Shown piece after piece: positions 6,681 through 11,917 of a DNA stretch of 22,538 nt. The number at the start of each line of letters is the position of its first letter. The first letter of the stretch is position 1. Location: IMG/VR virus record IMGVR_UViG_3300042898_001602, positions 1 to 22,538 of that record; one strand, 5' to 3'. A program made the position numbers and the translations under genes. The notes beneath the pieces are model-generated. The model ran no database searches and was not told where the DNA came from. It was given only the letters and a program-made list of their open reading frames with translations. This stretch comes from a virus.

Positions 6681-7475
6681 TTAGAATGGCATATCGTCTG
6701 TTTCGTCAGTAGAAACTAAACCGCTTTGTTCCAACATTGCCTTCGCTTTGTTCATTTGATCCGCAGCCTTATCCAATCGGTTGCTAAATTCAGCAGAAGA
6801 ACTCACCTTGTTTTGCAACCACTCTGGAAGCATCTTGAATCGAAGGTCAAAATCTTCACTGTCGTAGTCCAAAAGAAACGCTGAGTTCACTAATGGCGGA
6901 CAAGTCATTCCTTTAACAAGTGGCGAAGCGCCTTTGATATCTGCGTATGTTCTGCCTGTGTTTGCGGTGCGGTGCATGACGTTAATCATTCCTTCCTTAC
7001 CTAACAAAGTAGCAATGTCAAATTTGTTAGCTTCTGCGTCGCTGAATGCTTTGCCTAACCAACCCTGAACGAACGCTCTCAATCCGCTCTTTTCGTGCAT
7101 TGACAATGTGAAGTCACGACCAATTGAGAATGGCTGTTCACCTTTACCGAAATCGGCAAGTTCTAAAGGTAGTTCGAATACCAAGCGAACTTTGTTTACT
7201 AACTTTTCTTCACCTTGAAAGGTGTCAAGGATTGTTCCGATGTGGATGATTTGGTAGCAACGTGCTACGTGTGTTCCAGCAGGGACTGTTTGTCCGCCGC
7301 CGCCGTTGTTTGTTTGTTGTGCAATGATGCTCATGTTGTTGTTGTTTATTTTGTTGTTATTGAATTGATTTAAGTATTCTTCGAACTTTATAGCCAGTTC
7401 GTAATCGGCTTGAATGTGTCTTTCTTGACTTTCGTGAAGGTCGGACTGTTCGTTGATGCGTTTGAAATAACCCAT
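6681..7475 (-). CDS. SSB-like single-stranded DNA-binding protein with DDMPF tail
   Basis: The protein is 264 aa from ATG 7475, or 217 aa from ATG 7334. The core starts MSIIAQQTNNGGGG and continues QTVPAGTHVARCYQIIHIGT, KVRLVFELPLE, FTLSMHEKSGLRAFVQGWLGK and FDIATLLGKEGMINV. This is a beta-rich phage family usually found beside replication genes and often described as SSB-like. The last residues TDETDDMPF copy the SSB C-terminal tip (acidic, then D-D-I/M-P-F) that recruits replication and repair partners. The 7475 start gives a TAATG junction with the upstream stop. The 7334 start has an AAC-rich leader and begins where the family core begins. The 47-residue charged extension is therefore either real or an in-frame leader or fused mini-gene. 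Confidence 0.85.
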   Translation of the reverse strand: MGYFKRINEQSDLHESQERHIQADYELAIKFEEYLNQFNNNKINNNNMSIIAQQTNNGGGGQTVPAGTHVARCYQIIHIGTILDTFQGEEKLVNKVRLVFELPLELADFGKGEQPFSIGRDFTLSMHEKSGLRAFVQGWLGKAFSDAEANKFDIATLLGKEGMINVMHRTANTGRTYADIKGASPLVKGMTCPPLVNSAFLLDYDSEDFDLRFKMLPEWLQNKVSSSAEFSNRLDKAADQMNKAKAMLEQSGLVSTDETDDMPF

Positions 7476-7765
7476 TACACGTGGTCATCAAAGATGTTAA
7501 TGTCAAAGCTGAAAGTGATTCCGTCTTTTTCTAGCGTGACGTAGTCCAAGTCGAACTCAGGATCGTCGCTGCGGAAGAAACGACCACGCAAATGAATGGT
7601 AAACATATTGTCTTGTTCGTCAACGAATACCAAGTGTTGTTTTTCATCTACTTCAAACCACCCTGTCTGGTCGTCGTTGTAGTTGTTTGCAATTGATTTG
7701 ATTCTTTCGTTCAACGTGCGGATGTCGTCTTCGTTGAAGCAGTAGTTAATTTTTGGACAGTACAT
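7475..7765 (-). CDS. Hypothetical acidic 96-aa protein
   Basis: This acidic protein begins MYCPKINYCFNEDD. A helical N-terminal part (DIRTLNERIKSIANNY) is followed by several predicted strands (GWFEVDEKQHLVFVD, MFTIHLRGRFF, YVTLEKDGITFSFDI), suggesting a small alpha/beta domain. No family is recognised. ATG 7765 lies directly after the 16-base leader CTAAAATCAAATAACT, which is also found exactly before the zinc-ribbon gene. It shares a TAATG junction with the SSB-like gene, so the two are probably translated together. Confidence 0.7.
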   Translation of the reverse strand: MYCPKINYCFNEDDIRTLNERIKSIANNYNDDQTGWFEVDEKQHLVFVDEQDNMFTIHLRGRFFRSDDPEFDLDYVTLEKDGITFSFDINIFDDHV

Positions 7766-7781
7766 AGTTATTTGATTTTAG
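7766..7781 (-). repeat. Leader repeat, copy 2
   Basis: The minus strand reads CTAAAATCAAATAACT directly before ATG 7765, an exact copy of 5560-5575. It contains the TAA that ends the frame upstream (7778-7780). No Shine-Dalgarno sequence is present. Confidence 0.6.
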
Positions 7782-7913
7782 TGGTTACAAATATATTCAA
7801 TTAGTTGGTCGTTCCAACGCGCTTCTGAAAGTTTTTGATGTTTTTCTATGTTGGCACTTATCTCGTTGTGCGTTAGGTTGTACGCTGACGCTGACGAAGA
7901 AACACAAACAAAG
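7778..7913 (-). other. Coding-like stretch in the +1 frame after the 76-aa gene
   Basis: After the stop of the 76-aa frame at 7914, the +1 frame stays open to TAA at 7778 and encodes a sensible polar helix (HNEISANIEKHQKLSEARWN, then DQLIEYICNH). It has no ATG, GTG or TTG start of its own in this stretch. Either the 119-aa frame from ATG 8137 is the true gene, or the two frames were once one gene, or a +1 shift joins them. Otherwise the 148 bp between 7765 and 7914 hold no gene. Confidence 0.4.
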
Positions 7914-8144
7914 TTAGATTTCTTTTGGTGGCTCTGGTAGTTCTTTCCAAGACGAAGTAGTAACCTTGAGGAATACTCGTTCAAGTTCTGCAATTCGTTG
8001 GTCGCACAATTGATTCCGAGAAGGCGAATCAGTCCTTTGATTACCGTAGTAATTTTGTGCGGTAATGATTCCGTCAATAAGAATTTGTACTTCTTCTTCA
8101 AAGAGAAAAATTGATTTGTAAAAATTGGCTCTTTCATTGTTCAT
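7914..8144 (-). CDS. Hypothetical 76-aa protein
   Basis: The protein begins MNNERANFYKSIFLFEEEV and has a plausible helical pattern, with LIDGIITAQNYYGNQR and RIAELERVFLKV, then a proline-rich end (ELPEPPKEI). ATG 8144 is preceded by a leader of the same style as its neighbours. A second frame (7778-8137) overlaps it. The first half of that frame looks like a shadow, but its C-terminal 45 residues look coding (see 7778-7913), so the gene may be longer through a frameshift. No family recognised. Confidence 0.6.
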   Translation of the reverse strand: MNNERANFYKSIFLFEEEVQILIDGIITAQNYYGNQRTDSPSRNQLCDQRIAELERVFLKVTTSSWKELPEPPKEI

Positions 8145-8158
8145 TTGATTAGTTGGTT

Positions 8159-8410
8159 TTAGATTTCTTTTGATTCAAGGACTGTTTGACGTGGTTCAAA
8201 ACACACCGCTTTGTCAAATTCTTCTTTCGCGGCTTCGTAGGTTTTAAAGCAACCTACATAGCTTACGTCAATTTTTAACCAGTACAGAGTTTCGTTGTAC
8301 TTTACTTCTTCGATTAGTTCTACTTTCATTTTGTTTTGTTGTTTTGTGTTTAAAAAGTTATCGTTAATGTTTGCAAGGTCATTGCAGAAATCTTCTATAA
8401 ATTGACTCAT
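8159..8410 (-). CDS. Hypothetical 83-aa protein
   Basis: This small protein begins MSQFIEDFCNDLAN from ATG 8410, which forms an ATGA overlap with the stop of the 37-aa membrane peptide gene upstream. A second in-frame ATG at 8329 starts MKVELIEEVKYNETLYWLKI and is preceded by AACAAAACAAA, a leader like those of other genes here; a 56-aa product from that site is possible. The core looks like beta strands (YWLKIDVSYVGCFK) followed by a helix (YEAAKEEFDKAV), a small alpha/beta fold. Family not recognised. Confidence 0.65.
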   Translation of the reverse strand: MSQFIEDFCNDLANINDNFLNTKQQNKMKVELIEEVKYNETLYWLKIDVSYVGCFKTYEAAKEEFDKAVCFEPRQTVLESKEI

Positions 8411-8520
8411 TTTGTTGTGTGATTTGGTTGTTGTTCTAGTTGTCTTGTTTGTTCGTCAATCGTTCCTGCGATTAACATTGCGCCGAAAACAAGCGCGATA
8501 AATAGTAGTGTTTTTTTCAT
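8407..8520 (-). CDS. 37-aa small membrane peptide
   Basis: ATG 8520 to TGA 8407 encodes 37 residues: a KK start, one hydrophobic segment (about residues 4-20: TLLFIALVFGAMLIAG) and a polar tail TIDEQTRQLEQQ and so on. This is a single-pass microprotein or a short signal-anchored peptide. No cysteine lipobox is visible. It lies between two other genes of the leftward operon, and its stop overlaps the start of the 83-aa gene as ATGA, which supports translation. Phage membrane microproteins of this size can act in superinfection exclusion or on host membrane processes; no role can be assigned here. Confidence 0.6.
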   Translation of the reverse strand: MKKTLLFIALVFGAMLIAGTIDEQTRQLEQQPNHTTK

Positions 8521-8524
8521 TGTA

Positions 8525-8716
8525 TTAAGAGTATTGAACGATTTCGATTTCTATCTCTGGCTTGTTGCCATCTGAATATGCGTAGTATTGGTCTTCGCGG
8601 ACGTTAAGAGATTTTTCTGACGCGTGACGCATTAAACAATCTACTGCTTGATTCTCTGTTGCAAATTCAAACTCTTGAACTAACTTGCTGTTGTGGTAAA
8701 ATTCTACGTTGTACAT
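8525..8716 (-). CDS. Hypothetical 63-aa protein
   Basis: The protein starts MYNVEFYHNSKLVQEFEFAT, and a strand-strand-helix-strand pattern can be read: VEFYH, VQEFEFA, ENQAVDCLMRHAS, then QYYAYSD and EIEIEIVQYS. A compact alpha/beta domain is likely. ATG 8716 is preceded by AAATCAAAACAAA, an A-rich leader shared with neighbours. It is the second gene of the leftward operon. No family recognised. Confidence 0.65.
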   Translation of the reverse strand: MYNVEFYHNSKLVQEFEFATENQAVDCLMRHASEKSLNVREDQYYAYSDGNKPEIEIEIVQYS

Positions 8717-8727
8717 TTTGTTTTGAT

Positions 8728-8916
8728 TTATTTGGTTAAGTTTAACATTGATTTCATTATGATTTTGATTCCATCGATAGCCATCGTATTCGCATCCTTC
8801 TTATTTACACCGCTCATAATAAATGCTTCCTTTAAAATAGAAGCGCAAATGATAACTGTGTTTGGGTTTTTATCAGTTGCAATTTTGTGAGCGATTTCGA
8901 ATGCTAATTGTTTCAT
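8728..8916 (-). CDS. Hypothetical 62-aa helical protein, first gene of leftward operon
   Basis: The protein reads MKQLAFEIAHKIATDKNPNT then VIICASILKEAFIMSGVNKK and a further helix ending MLNLTK; it appears all-helical. The frame is open to 8958, but that ATG lies inside the candidate -7 promoter box (8956-8963). The transcript would start after it, so ATG 8916 is chosen. Its leader contains AAGATAAACAAAACAACACA. As the first gene after the promoter it should be the earliest and most strongly expressed product. No family recognised; small first genes of early phage operons often target host functions. Confidence 0.65.
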   Translation of the reverse strand: MKQLAFEIAHKIATDKNPNTVIICASILKEAFIMSGVNKKDANTMAIDGIKIIMKSMLNLTK

Positions 8917-8951
8917 GGCGCGTTGTGTTGTTTTGTTTATCTTTGTTTTGT

Positions 8952-8980
8952 TTGACAAATATACTATGCTAAACTATTAG
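8952..8980 (+). promoter_or_regulatory. Weak candidate rightward promoter overlapping the leftward one
   Basis: TTGACA (8952-8957), a 17-base spacer and TATTAG (8975-8980) give a sigma-70-like promoter pointing to the nuclease gene at 9032. It is not of the Bacteroidota TAnnTTTG type, and no better rightward site is visible between 8917 and 9031. If real, the two divergent promoters share the same bases and would exclude each other. Confidence 0.28.
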
Positions 8981-8988
8981 AAAACAAA
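8956..8988 (-). promoter_or_regulatory. Bacteroidota-type promoter for the leftward operon
   Basis: On the minus strand TTTG (8985-8988) is followed after 21 bases by TATATTTG (8956-8963). This is an exact fit to the Bacteroidota sigma-A consensus TTTG/TTG, 17-23 bases, TAnnTTTG. Transcription would begin near 8949 and give a leader of about 30 bases before ATG 8916. The sequence TTTGACAAA (8951-8959), nearly palindromic, overlaps the -7 box and could be an operator. Confidence 0.75.
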
Positions 8989-9031
8989 TTTATTTTACTT
9001 TTTTTTGAAAATAATTTCTAACTGATTGAAA

Positions 9032-9436
9032 ATGAACGTAAAAACTTTTAAGAAAACATATAAAAAAAGTAGTGCGAAGCGTAAAATAGCACCCGAATCT
9101 GAATCGAACCAACAAGAAATAGTAATTAAGTATCTCAAATTAGCATACCCCGACGCGTTGTATTGCGCTTCCGCAGGTGGAATGAGGACAAGTTACCTTC
9201 AAGCAATTAAGATGAAACGCACGGGTTATGTGAAAGGCTTTCCAGACCTATTTATCTACGAACCGAACGCAGACTATCACGGTCTTGCGATTGAAATGAA
9301 GAAAGAGAAAGGGGGTGTTGCGTCGCCTGAGCAGAAGTCATGGCAAGAACAATTAAGAAACAGAGGCTATGCGTCTTATATTTGTAAAGGTAGCGAGGAA
9401 GCAATTAAGATAATAGACGAATACTTTAATGAGTGA
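9032..9436 (+). CDS. VRR-NUC family nuclease
   Basis: This 134-aa protein has the PD-(D/E)xK-type VRR-NUC layout: an early helix with ESNQQEIVIKYL (catalytic-helix glutamate), SAGGMRTSYLQAIKMKRTGY, then KGFPDLFIY (P71, D72) and LAIEMKKEKGG (E88-x-K90), ending with SPEQKSWQEQLRNRGY. G-x-P-D followed by E-x-K is the metal-binding active site. In phages these single-domain enzymes probably act on branched DNA during replication or packaging. A TTG at 9026 would add two residues, but ATG 9032 is preferred. The first 20 residues are very basic. The next gene starts within its stop codon region (GTGA). Confidence 0.9.
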   Translation: MNVKTFKKTYKKSSAKRKIAPESESNQQEIVIKYLKLAYPDALYCASAGGMRTSYLQAIKMKRTGYVKGFPDLFIYEPNADYHGLAIEMKKEKGGVASPEQKSWQEQLRNRGYASYICKGSEEAIKIIDEYFNE

Positions 9437-9936
9437 AACTTGACCATTACATAGAAGGGCGGTATAAGCACTTCAAAGAGTTAGCATACAGCATTGCTCG
9501 TAAAGAACCATTTTACGAGGATCTTCTGCACGACTCTTTGCTTTCTATGTTTGGTAGTAAACACATTGAGAAATTAATTGATACAGGCGACTTTGAGTTC
9601 TATCTTATTCGCGTTATGTATTTGTCGGTTAACAGTCCAACTTCACCTTTCTACAAACAGACTATTGCTTGGAACAGAAACCGACGCGACTTCAAAGACT
9701 ACGCTCACGAAGTGGACAAGACTTGGTTAGGCGCACGAATGACAAACGAGCAACTGGACATTCTAATCAGTCGACTGAGCGAGTTTGAGCGTCTTATCTT
9801 TCAGGAATACATACTTGAAGATTTTACCTATCGTGAACTATCCAAACAAACAGGAATACCTACTCCATTCCTTTATCGAACCATTGATAATATCAAACAA
9901 AAAATAAGAGCAAATGTTATTCGCAAAACACAATGA
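9433..9936 (+). CDS. Sigma-70-like RNA polymerase sigma factor
   Basis: The 167-aa protein has a region-2-like N-terminal half: FKELAYSIARKEPFYEDLLH with DSLLSMF, the E-D-L-x-x-D/Q-x-L pattern of sigma region 2. Its C-terminal helix-turn-helix resembles region 4 (LSEFERLIFQEYILEDFTYR, then ELSKQTGIPTPFLYRTIDNI; HTH about 131-155). The size fits ECF-like or phage sigma factors. The start is GTG 9433, overlapping the nuclease stop as GTGA. It could redirect host polymerase to late promoters, and it lies directly before the structural operon. Region 2 is degenerate, so a DNA-binding regulator without sigma activity is the alternative. Confidence 0.78.
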   Translation: MKLDHYIEGRYKHFKELAYSIARKEPFYEDLLHDSLLSMFGSKHIEKLIDTGDFEFYLIRVMYLSVNSPTSPFYKQTIAWNRNRRDFKDYAHEVDKTWLGARMTNEQLDILISRLSEFERLIFQEYILEDFTYRELSKQTGIPTPFLYRTIDNIKQKIRANVIRKTQ

Positions 9937-10354
9937 GTACAAAAGACGCTTAGATATATGCCGAGCGTGTAAATTCTTCGAACCTTCAACGCAGTCGTGC
10001 GGAACTTTGATAGTAGGTGACGAAGTAGAAACAGAAGTCCTATTCCGTCGCAAATCGATTAAGTTGTGCGGTTGCGTCATGCCAGTCAAAGCAAAACTCG
10101 CCTTCGCTTCCTGTCCTGCGTCAAAATGGGAAGGTGTCTTGTCGTTGGAAGAACAAATAGAGTTTAAACGTTTCTTGCTCGATATGAAAGCGCAAGGACG
10201 TTTGGAACAGAAAGATATGCTGAAGTTTTATTCGTTCAAGGATAAAGCTACAGGAGCGTTCAACGAGCGTTCAACGTGTCCGCCCTGCGTAAAGAAAGAC
10301 ATCAACACCTTTCTTGAATCAATGAAAGACGTCGATGTTGATTTGAACAATTAA
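9914..10354 (+). CDS. Cysteine-rich putative metal-binding phage protein
   Basis: This 146-aa protein has CRAC (C16, C19), SCG (C29), LCGC (C52, C54) and SCPASKW (C67), then CPPC (C122, C125). The order CxxC...CG...CGCxM...CPxxKW is one I know from many Bacteroidota phage proteins found next to sigma-like genes; the N-terminal cysteines probably bind zinc or an iron-sulfur cluster. The C-terminal third is helical and charged. ATG 9914 lies inside the end of the sigma-like gene (23-bp overlap), so the two are co-expressed. Function unknown; a transcription accessory role beside the sigma factor is a reasonable guess. Confidence 0.75.
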   Translation: MLFAKHNEYKRRLDICRACKFFEPSTQSCGTLIVGDEVETEVLFRRKSIKLCGCVMPVKAKLAFASCPASKWEGVLSLEEQIEFKRFLLDMKAQGRLEQKDMLKFYSFKDKATGAFNERSTCPPCVKKDINTFLESMKDVDVDLNN

Positions 10355-10368
10355 GAACTTAAAACTTC

Positions 10369-10402
10369 TTAGGCAACCTTTGACACAACAAACGTATCTT
10401 TG
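10369..10402 (+). promoter_or_regulatory. Candidate Bacteroidota promoter before the structured leader
   Basis: TATCTTTG (10395-10402) is an exact TAnnTTTG -7 box. The best -33 match at a usable distance is TTAG (10369-10372, 22-base spacer), one base off TTTG. Transcription would begin near 10408, at the first arm of the inverted repeat at 10407-10449. The weak -33 box keeps confidence moderate. Confidence 0.42.
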
Positions 10403-10406
10403 TATA

Positions 10407-10449
10407 GTCAAGTGTATTTAGCATTACCCCCTTTTGTTTAGCACTTGAC
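10407..10449 (+). ncRNA. 8-bp stem interleaved with terminator (pseudoknot or attenuator topology)
   Basis: GTCAAGTG (10407-10414) pairs perfectly with CACTTGAC (10442-10449). The 5' arm of the downstream terminator (10426-10439) lies in its loop, and its own 3' arm lies in the loop of the terminator. The order is therefore arm A, arm B, arm A', arm B'. This permits an H-type pseudoknot with loops of 11, 2 and 6 bases, or two competing hairpins. Confidence 0.45.
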
Positions 10450-10479
10450 GGAGCAAAACAATTGGGGGTATATTTTTTA
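10426..10479 (+). terminator. Intrinsic terminator after the sigma-like operon
   Basis: ACCCCC (10426-10431) pairs with GGGGGT (10464-10469), and TTGTTT (10434-10439) with AAACAA (10456-10461), separated by a symmetric TT/TT internal loop. The stem is followed by ATATTTTTT. This is a good rho-independent terminator on the plus strand, 72 bases after the stop of the cysteine-rich protein. It should separate the nuclease/sigma operon from the structural genes, unless relieved by the alternative pairing at 10407-10449. Confidence 0.65.
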
Positions 10480-10510
10480 TCGTCGGGAGTATTGAACGGC
10501 AGGGTAAAAG

Positions 10511-10693
10511 ATGAATAAGGGCAACTGTGGGATTGTGTTATTAGCCCAATGGTATGACAAAGGAATAAGCCATACGACACACGGAGAGGCAATTCTTCGA
10601 AAGATAGATTCCAGACTAACGGACATTGCTGTTCACGTTAGGACACGAAAGCGAAAAGACTCATTCGACAGAGTGATTACATCGCAAAAGTGA
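10511..10693 (+). CDS. Doubtful 60-aa ORF
   Basis: ATG 10511 to TGA 10691-10693 gives a basic 60-aa product, MNKGNCGIVLLAQWYDKGIS and on to a tail with RTRKRKDSFDRV. No family is recognised. It stands alone between a terminator and a hairpin, without the overlaps or A-rich leader typical of the other genes, so it may be real but could also be part of an untranslated structured region. If it is not coding, 10355-10810 would be a 456-base stretch without a gene. Confidence 0.4.
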   Translation: MNKGNCGIVLLAQWYDKGISHTTHGEAILRKIDSRLTDIAVHVRTRKRKDSFDRVITSQK

Positions 10694-10697
10694 GCGT

Positions 10698-10785
10698 CCA
10701 ACACATTAAGAAATTAGTGTGTGTGGATACTTCTATCTCTCACTTTAGCTCAAGATCTATTCTCAAGAGTAATTAGTATAGTGAG
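10698..10785 (+). other. Structured intergenic region with hairpin, repeats and DnaA-box-like site
   Basis: A hairpin CCA-ACACATTAA-GAAA-TTAGTGTGT-G-TGG (10698-10726) has a GAAA tetraloop, one T/G wobble and one bulge. TGTGGATAC (10722-10730) differs in one base from the DnaA box TGTGGATAA. CTCAAGA occurs twice (10749-10755, 10762-10768) inside an imperfect inverted repeat CTCACTTTA/TATAGTGAG (10739-10747, 10777-10785). The stretch holds no gene. It may be a replication origin, an operator or the leader of the structural operon; the sequence alone cannot decide. Confidence 0.4.
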
Positions 10786-10810
10786 TGTTTTAAGAATTTA
10801 AGAAGTAACA

Positions 10811-11164
10811 ATGATTATCATACCAGCACAATTAGAATCAGTAGGTACAAGGAAGGACAAGACGCTTAAACTGACCTTTGGAACGAATGAACTAAGTCCT
10901 TCACAAGCGTCCGAACTATTTACAATAGCTAATCAGTTTGGATACCTTGCTTTCAAAGACGAAGACTTCAAACGCGAAGAACTGGACGCTGTTGAAAGTC
11001 TAAAGAGTGAACTTGAAGATACATTAAAGAAGCCCTCACAACGATTGAGAGGTGTTTTATTCAGACTATTCGAACAAGACAACGACGGCTTCAAGACGTT
11101 CTCGAAGTATTACGATTCAAGAATGGAACAACTTATTAACCACTACAAAGGAAAATTAGGGTAG
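10811..11164 (+). CDS. Conserved phage protein upstream of structural genes
   Basis: This 117-aa protein starts MIIIPAQLESVGTRKDKTLK and continues LTFGTNELSPSQASELF, FGYLAFKDEDF, then KKPSQRLRGVLFRLFEQDND and FSKYYDSRMEQLINHYKGKL. The L-E-S-(I/V)-x-T-R-K-D-K-T start, the S-Q-R-L-R segment and the end Y...M...I...K-x-K-L match a family I know from Bacteroidota phages, typically placed shortly before packaging or head-tail genes. Its biochemical role is unknown. It begins the rightward structural operon after the gene-poor region. Confidence 0.78.
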   Translation: MIIIPAQLESVGTRKDKTLKLTFGTNELSPSQASELFTIANQFGYLAFKDEDFKREELDAVESLKSELEDTLKKPSQRLRGVLFRLFEQDNDGFKTFSKYYDSRMEQLINHYKGKLG

Positions 11165-11208
11165 TTCTTATATTTACATTTTAGTAAACATCAAAAGTTT
11201 AGAAAAAG

Positions 11209-11478
11209 ATGGGGTTACCAAAAGGCAAAACAAACAATCCAAAAGGCAGACCTGTCGGTTCACAAAACGAACGGACAATAATGTGGCATCAACTTGGTGA
11301 GTACGTCGTGACGCAAGGAGCGGAACGTGCGATGACTGTCTTGCACTCAATGGACGACGAGGACTATCTTCATCACTACCTTATGATGCTCGAATACTTC
11401 AAACCTAAACAGGCGAGAACCGTTCACGCAGGCGACAGCGAAGCACCAGTACAAATAATCATCAACGACAAATTATAA
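11209..11478 (+). CDS. NPKGRP-motif protein, possible small terminase subunit
   Basis: This 89-aa protein starts MGLPKGKTNNPKGRPVGSQN, a basic glycine/proline-rich arm with NPKGRP, followed by a helical region (RTIMWHQLGEYVVTQGAERA, then YLHHYLMMLEYFKPKQAR). NPKGRP-x-G-S-x-N arms occur at the N terminus of DNA-binding phage proteins (DUF5681-type) and of several proteins called as small terminases. The end VQIIINDKL is also common in such proteins. A packaging role is plausible because it leads the structural operon, but TerL is 7.5 kb away on the other strand, so the call is cautious. Confidence 0.62.
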   Translation: MGLPKGKTNNPKGRPVGSQNERTIMWHQLGEYVVTQGAERAMTVLHSMDDEDYLHHYLMMLEYFKPKQARTVHAGDSEAPVQIIINDKL

Positions 11479-11501
11479 CAACTAATTCGACAAAAAACCG
11501 A

Positions 11502-11747
11502 ATGAGTACCGCAACTTTGACATTTGACCTTACCGACTTCGATGATCGTTTGGAGTTTAACAGAATCACAAAGGCTCGTGATATGGCTTCGTTACTTTGG
11601 GAAATTGAAATGAATGGTTACCGCAAGTTCACGAAGTACAACGACAGGCAAGAAGGCGCGTATCAAGAAGGGATTGAAGAAGTATTCGAATACTTTCGCG
11701 CACTACTCAGTCATCACGAAATAAACATTGAACAATTAATAAAATGA
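11502..11747 (+). CDS. Hypothetical 81-aa protein
   Basis: This small protein begins MSTATLTFDLTDFDDRLEFN and is followed by helices (ITKARDMASLLWEIEMNGYR, EGIEEVFEYFRALLSHHEI). The F-D-L-x-D-x-D-D-x-x-E/D-F-N/K-R start recalls small proteins in other Bacteroidota phages, with a short strand and a helix pair. Function unknown. It ends in an ATGA overlap with the 51-aa gene that follows. Confidence 0.7.
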   Translation: MSTATLTFDLTDFDDRLEFNRITKARDMASLLWEIEMNGYRKFTKYNDRQEGAYQEGIEEVFEYFRALLSHHEINIEQLIK

Positions 11748-11899
11748 GCGAAAACAAATTGAACTTCTTGCGGTCGCAGATTGCTATGTTCCACCCAGAA
11801 TGGAGCAAAGAACAAGTACACATGGAAGCAATCAGAGTACACGAAGAAGCGAACACGATAGATGATGACGACGAAGGTTGTCTTTATTGCGGATCTTAA
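11744..11899 (+). CDS. 51-aa protein with C-terminal CxxC
   Basis: ATG 11744, overlapping the previous stop as ATGA, opens a frame ending TAA at 11897-11899. The product starts MSENKLNFLRSQIAMFHPEW, has a helix (SKEQVHMEAIRVHEEANT), then an acidic run DDDDE and the end GCLYCGS. The coupled start and the clean helical pattern support translation. The single CxxC could bind metal only as a dimer or with a partner. Its place just before the tail-assembly chaperone is consistent with a small morphogenesis factor; function unknown. Confidence 0.65.
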   Translation: MSENKLNFLRSQIAMFHPEWSKEQVHMEAIRVHEEANTIDDDDEGCLYCGS

Positions 11900-11917
11900 A
11901 CGAATAAATACGGATAA

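Noticed and set aside
8917-8958. 14-residue extension of the first leftward gene (MSNKTKINKTTQRA).
   Set aside because: Its start codon is inside the -7 promoter box, so it would not be transcribed from that promoter.
10359-10592. Minus-strand open frame across the terminator region.
   Set aside because: It crosses the terminator and promoter-like elements, its protein has no coding character, and no leader or neighbour supports it.
10766-10790. CTCACTATA on the minus strand and CTCACTTTA on the plus strand resemble the core of a T7 RNA polymerase promoter.
   Set aside because: No single-subunit RNA polymerase gene is visible, the upstream part of the promoter is not kept, the better copy points away from the structural genes, and +1 is not G. 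Treated as part of an inverted repeat.
10360-10810. Possible tRNA or known structured RNA gene.
   Set aside because: No cloverleaf with a TTCGA-type T arm and acceptor stem could be built; only the local stems described are supported.
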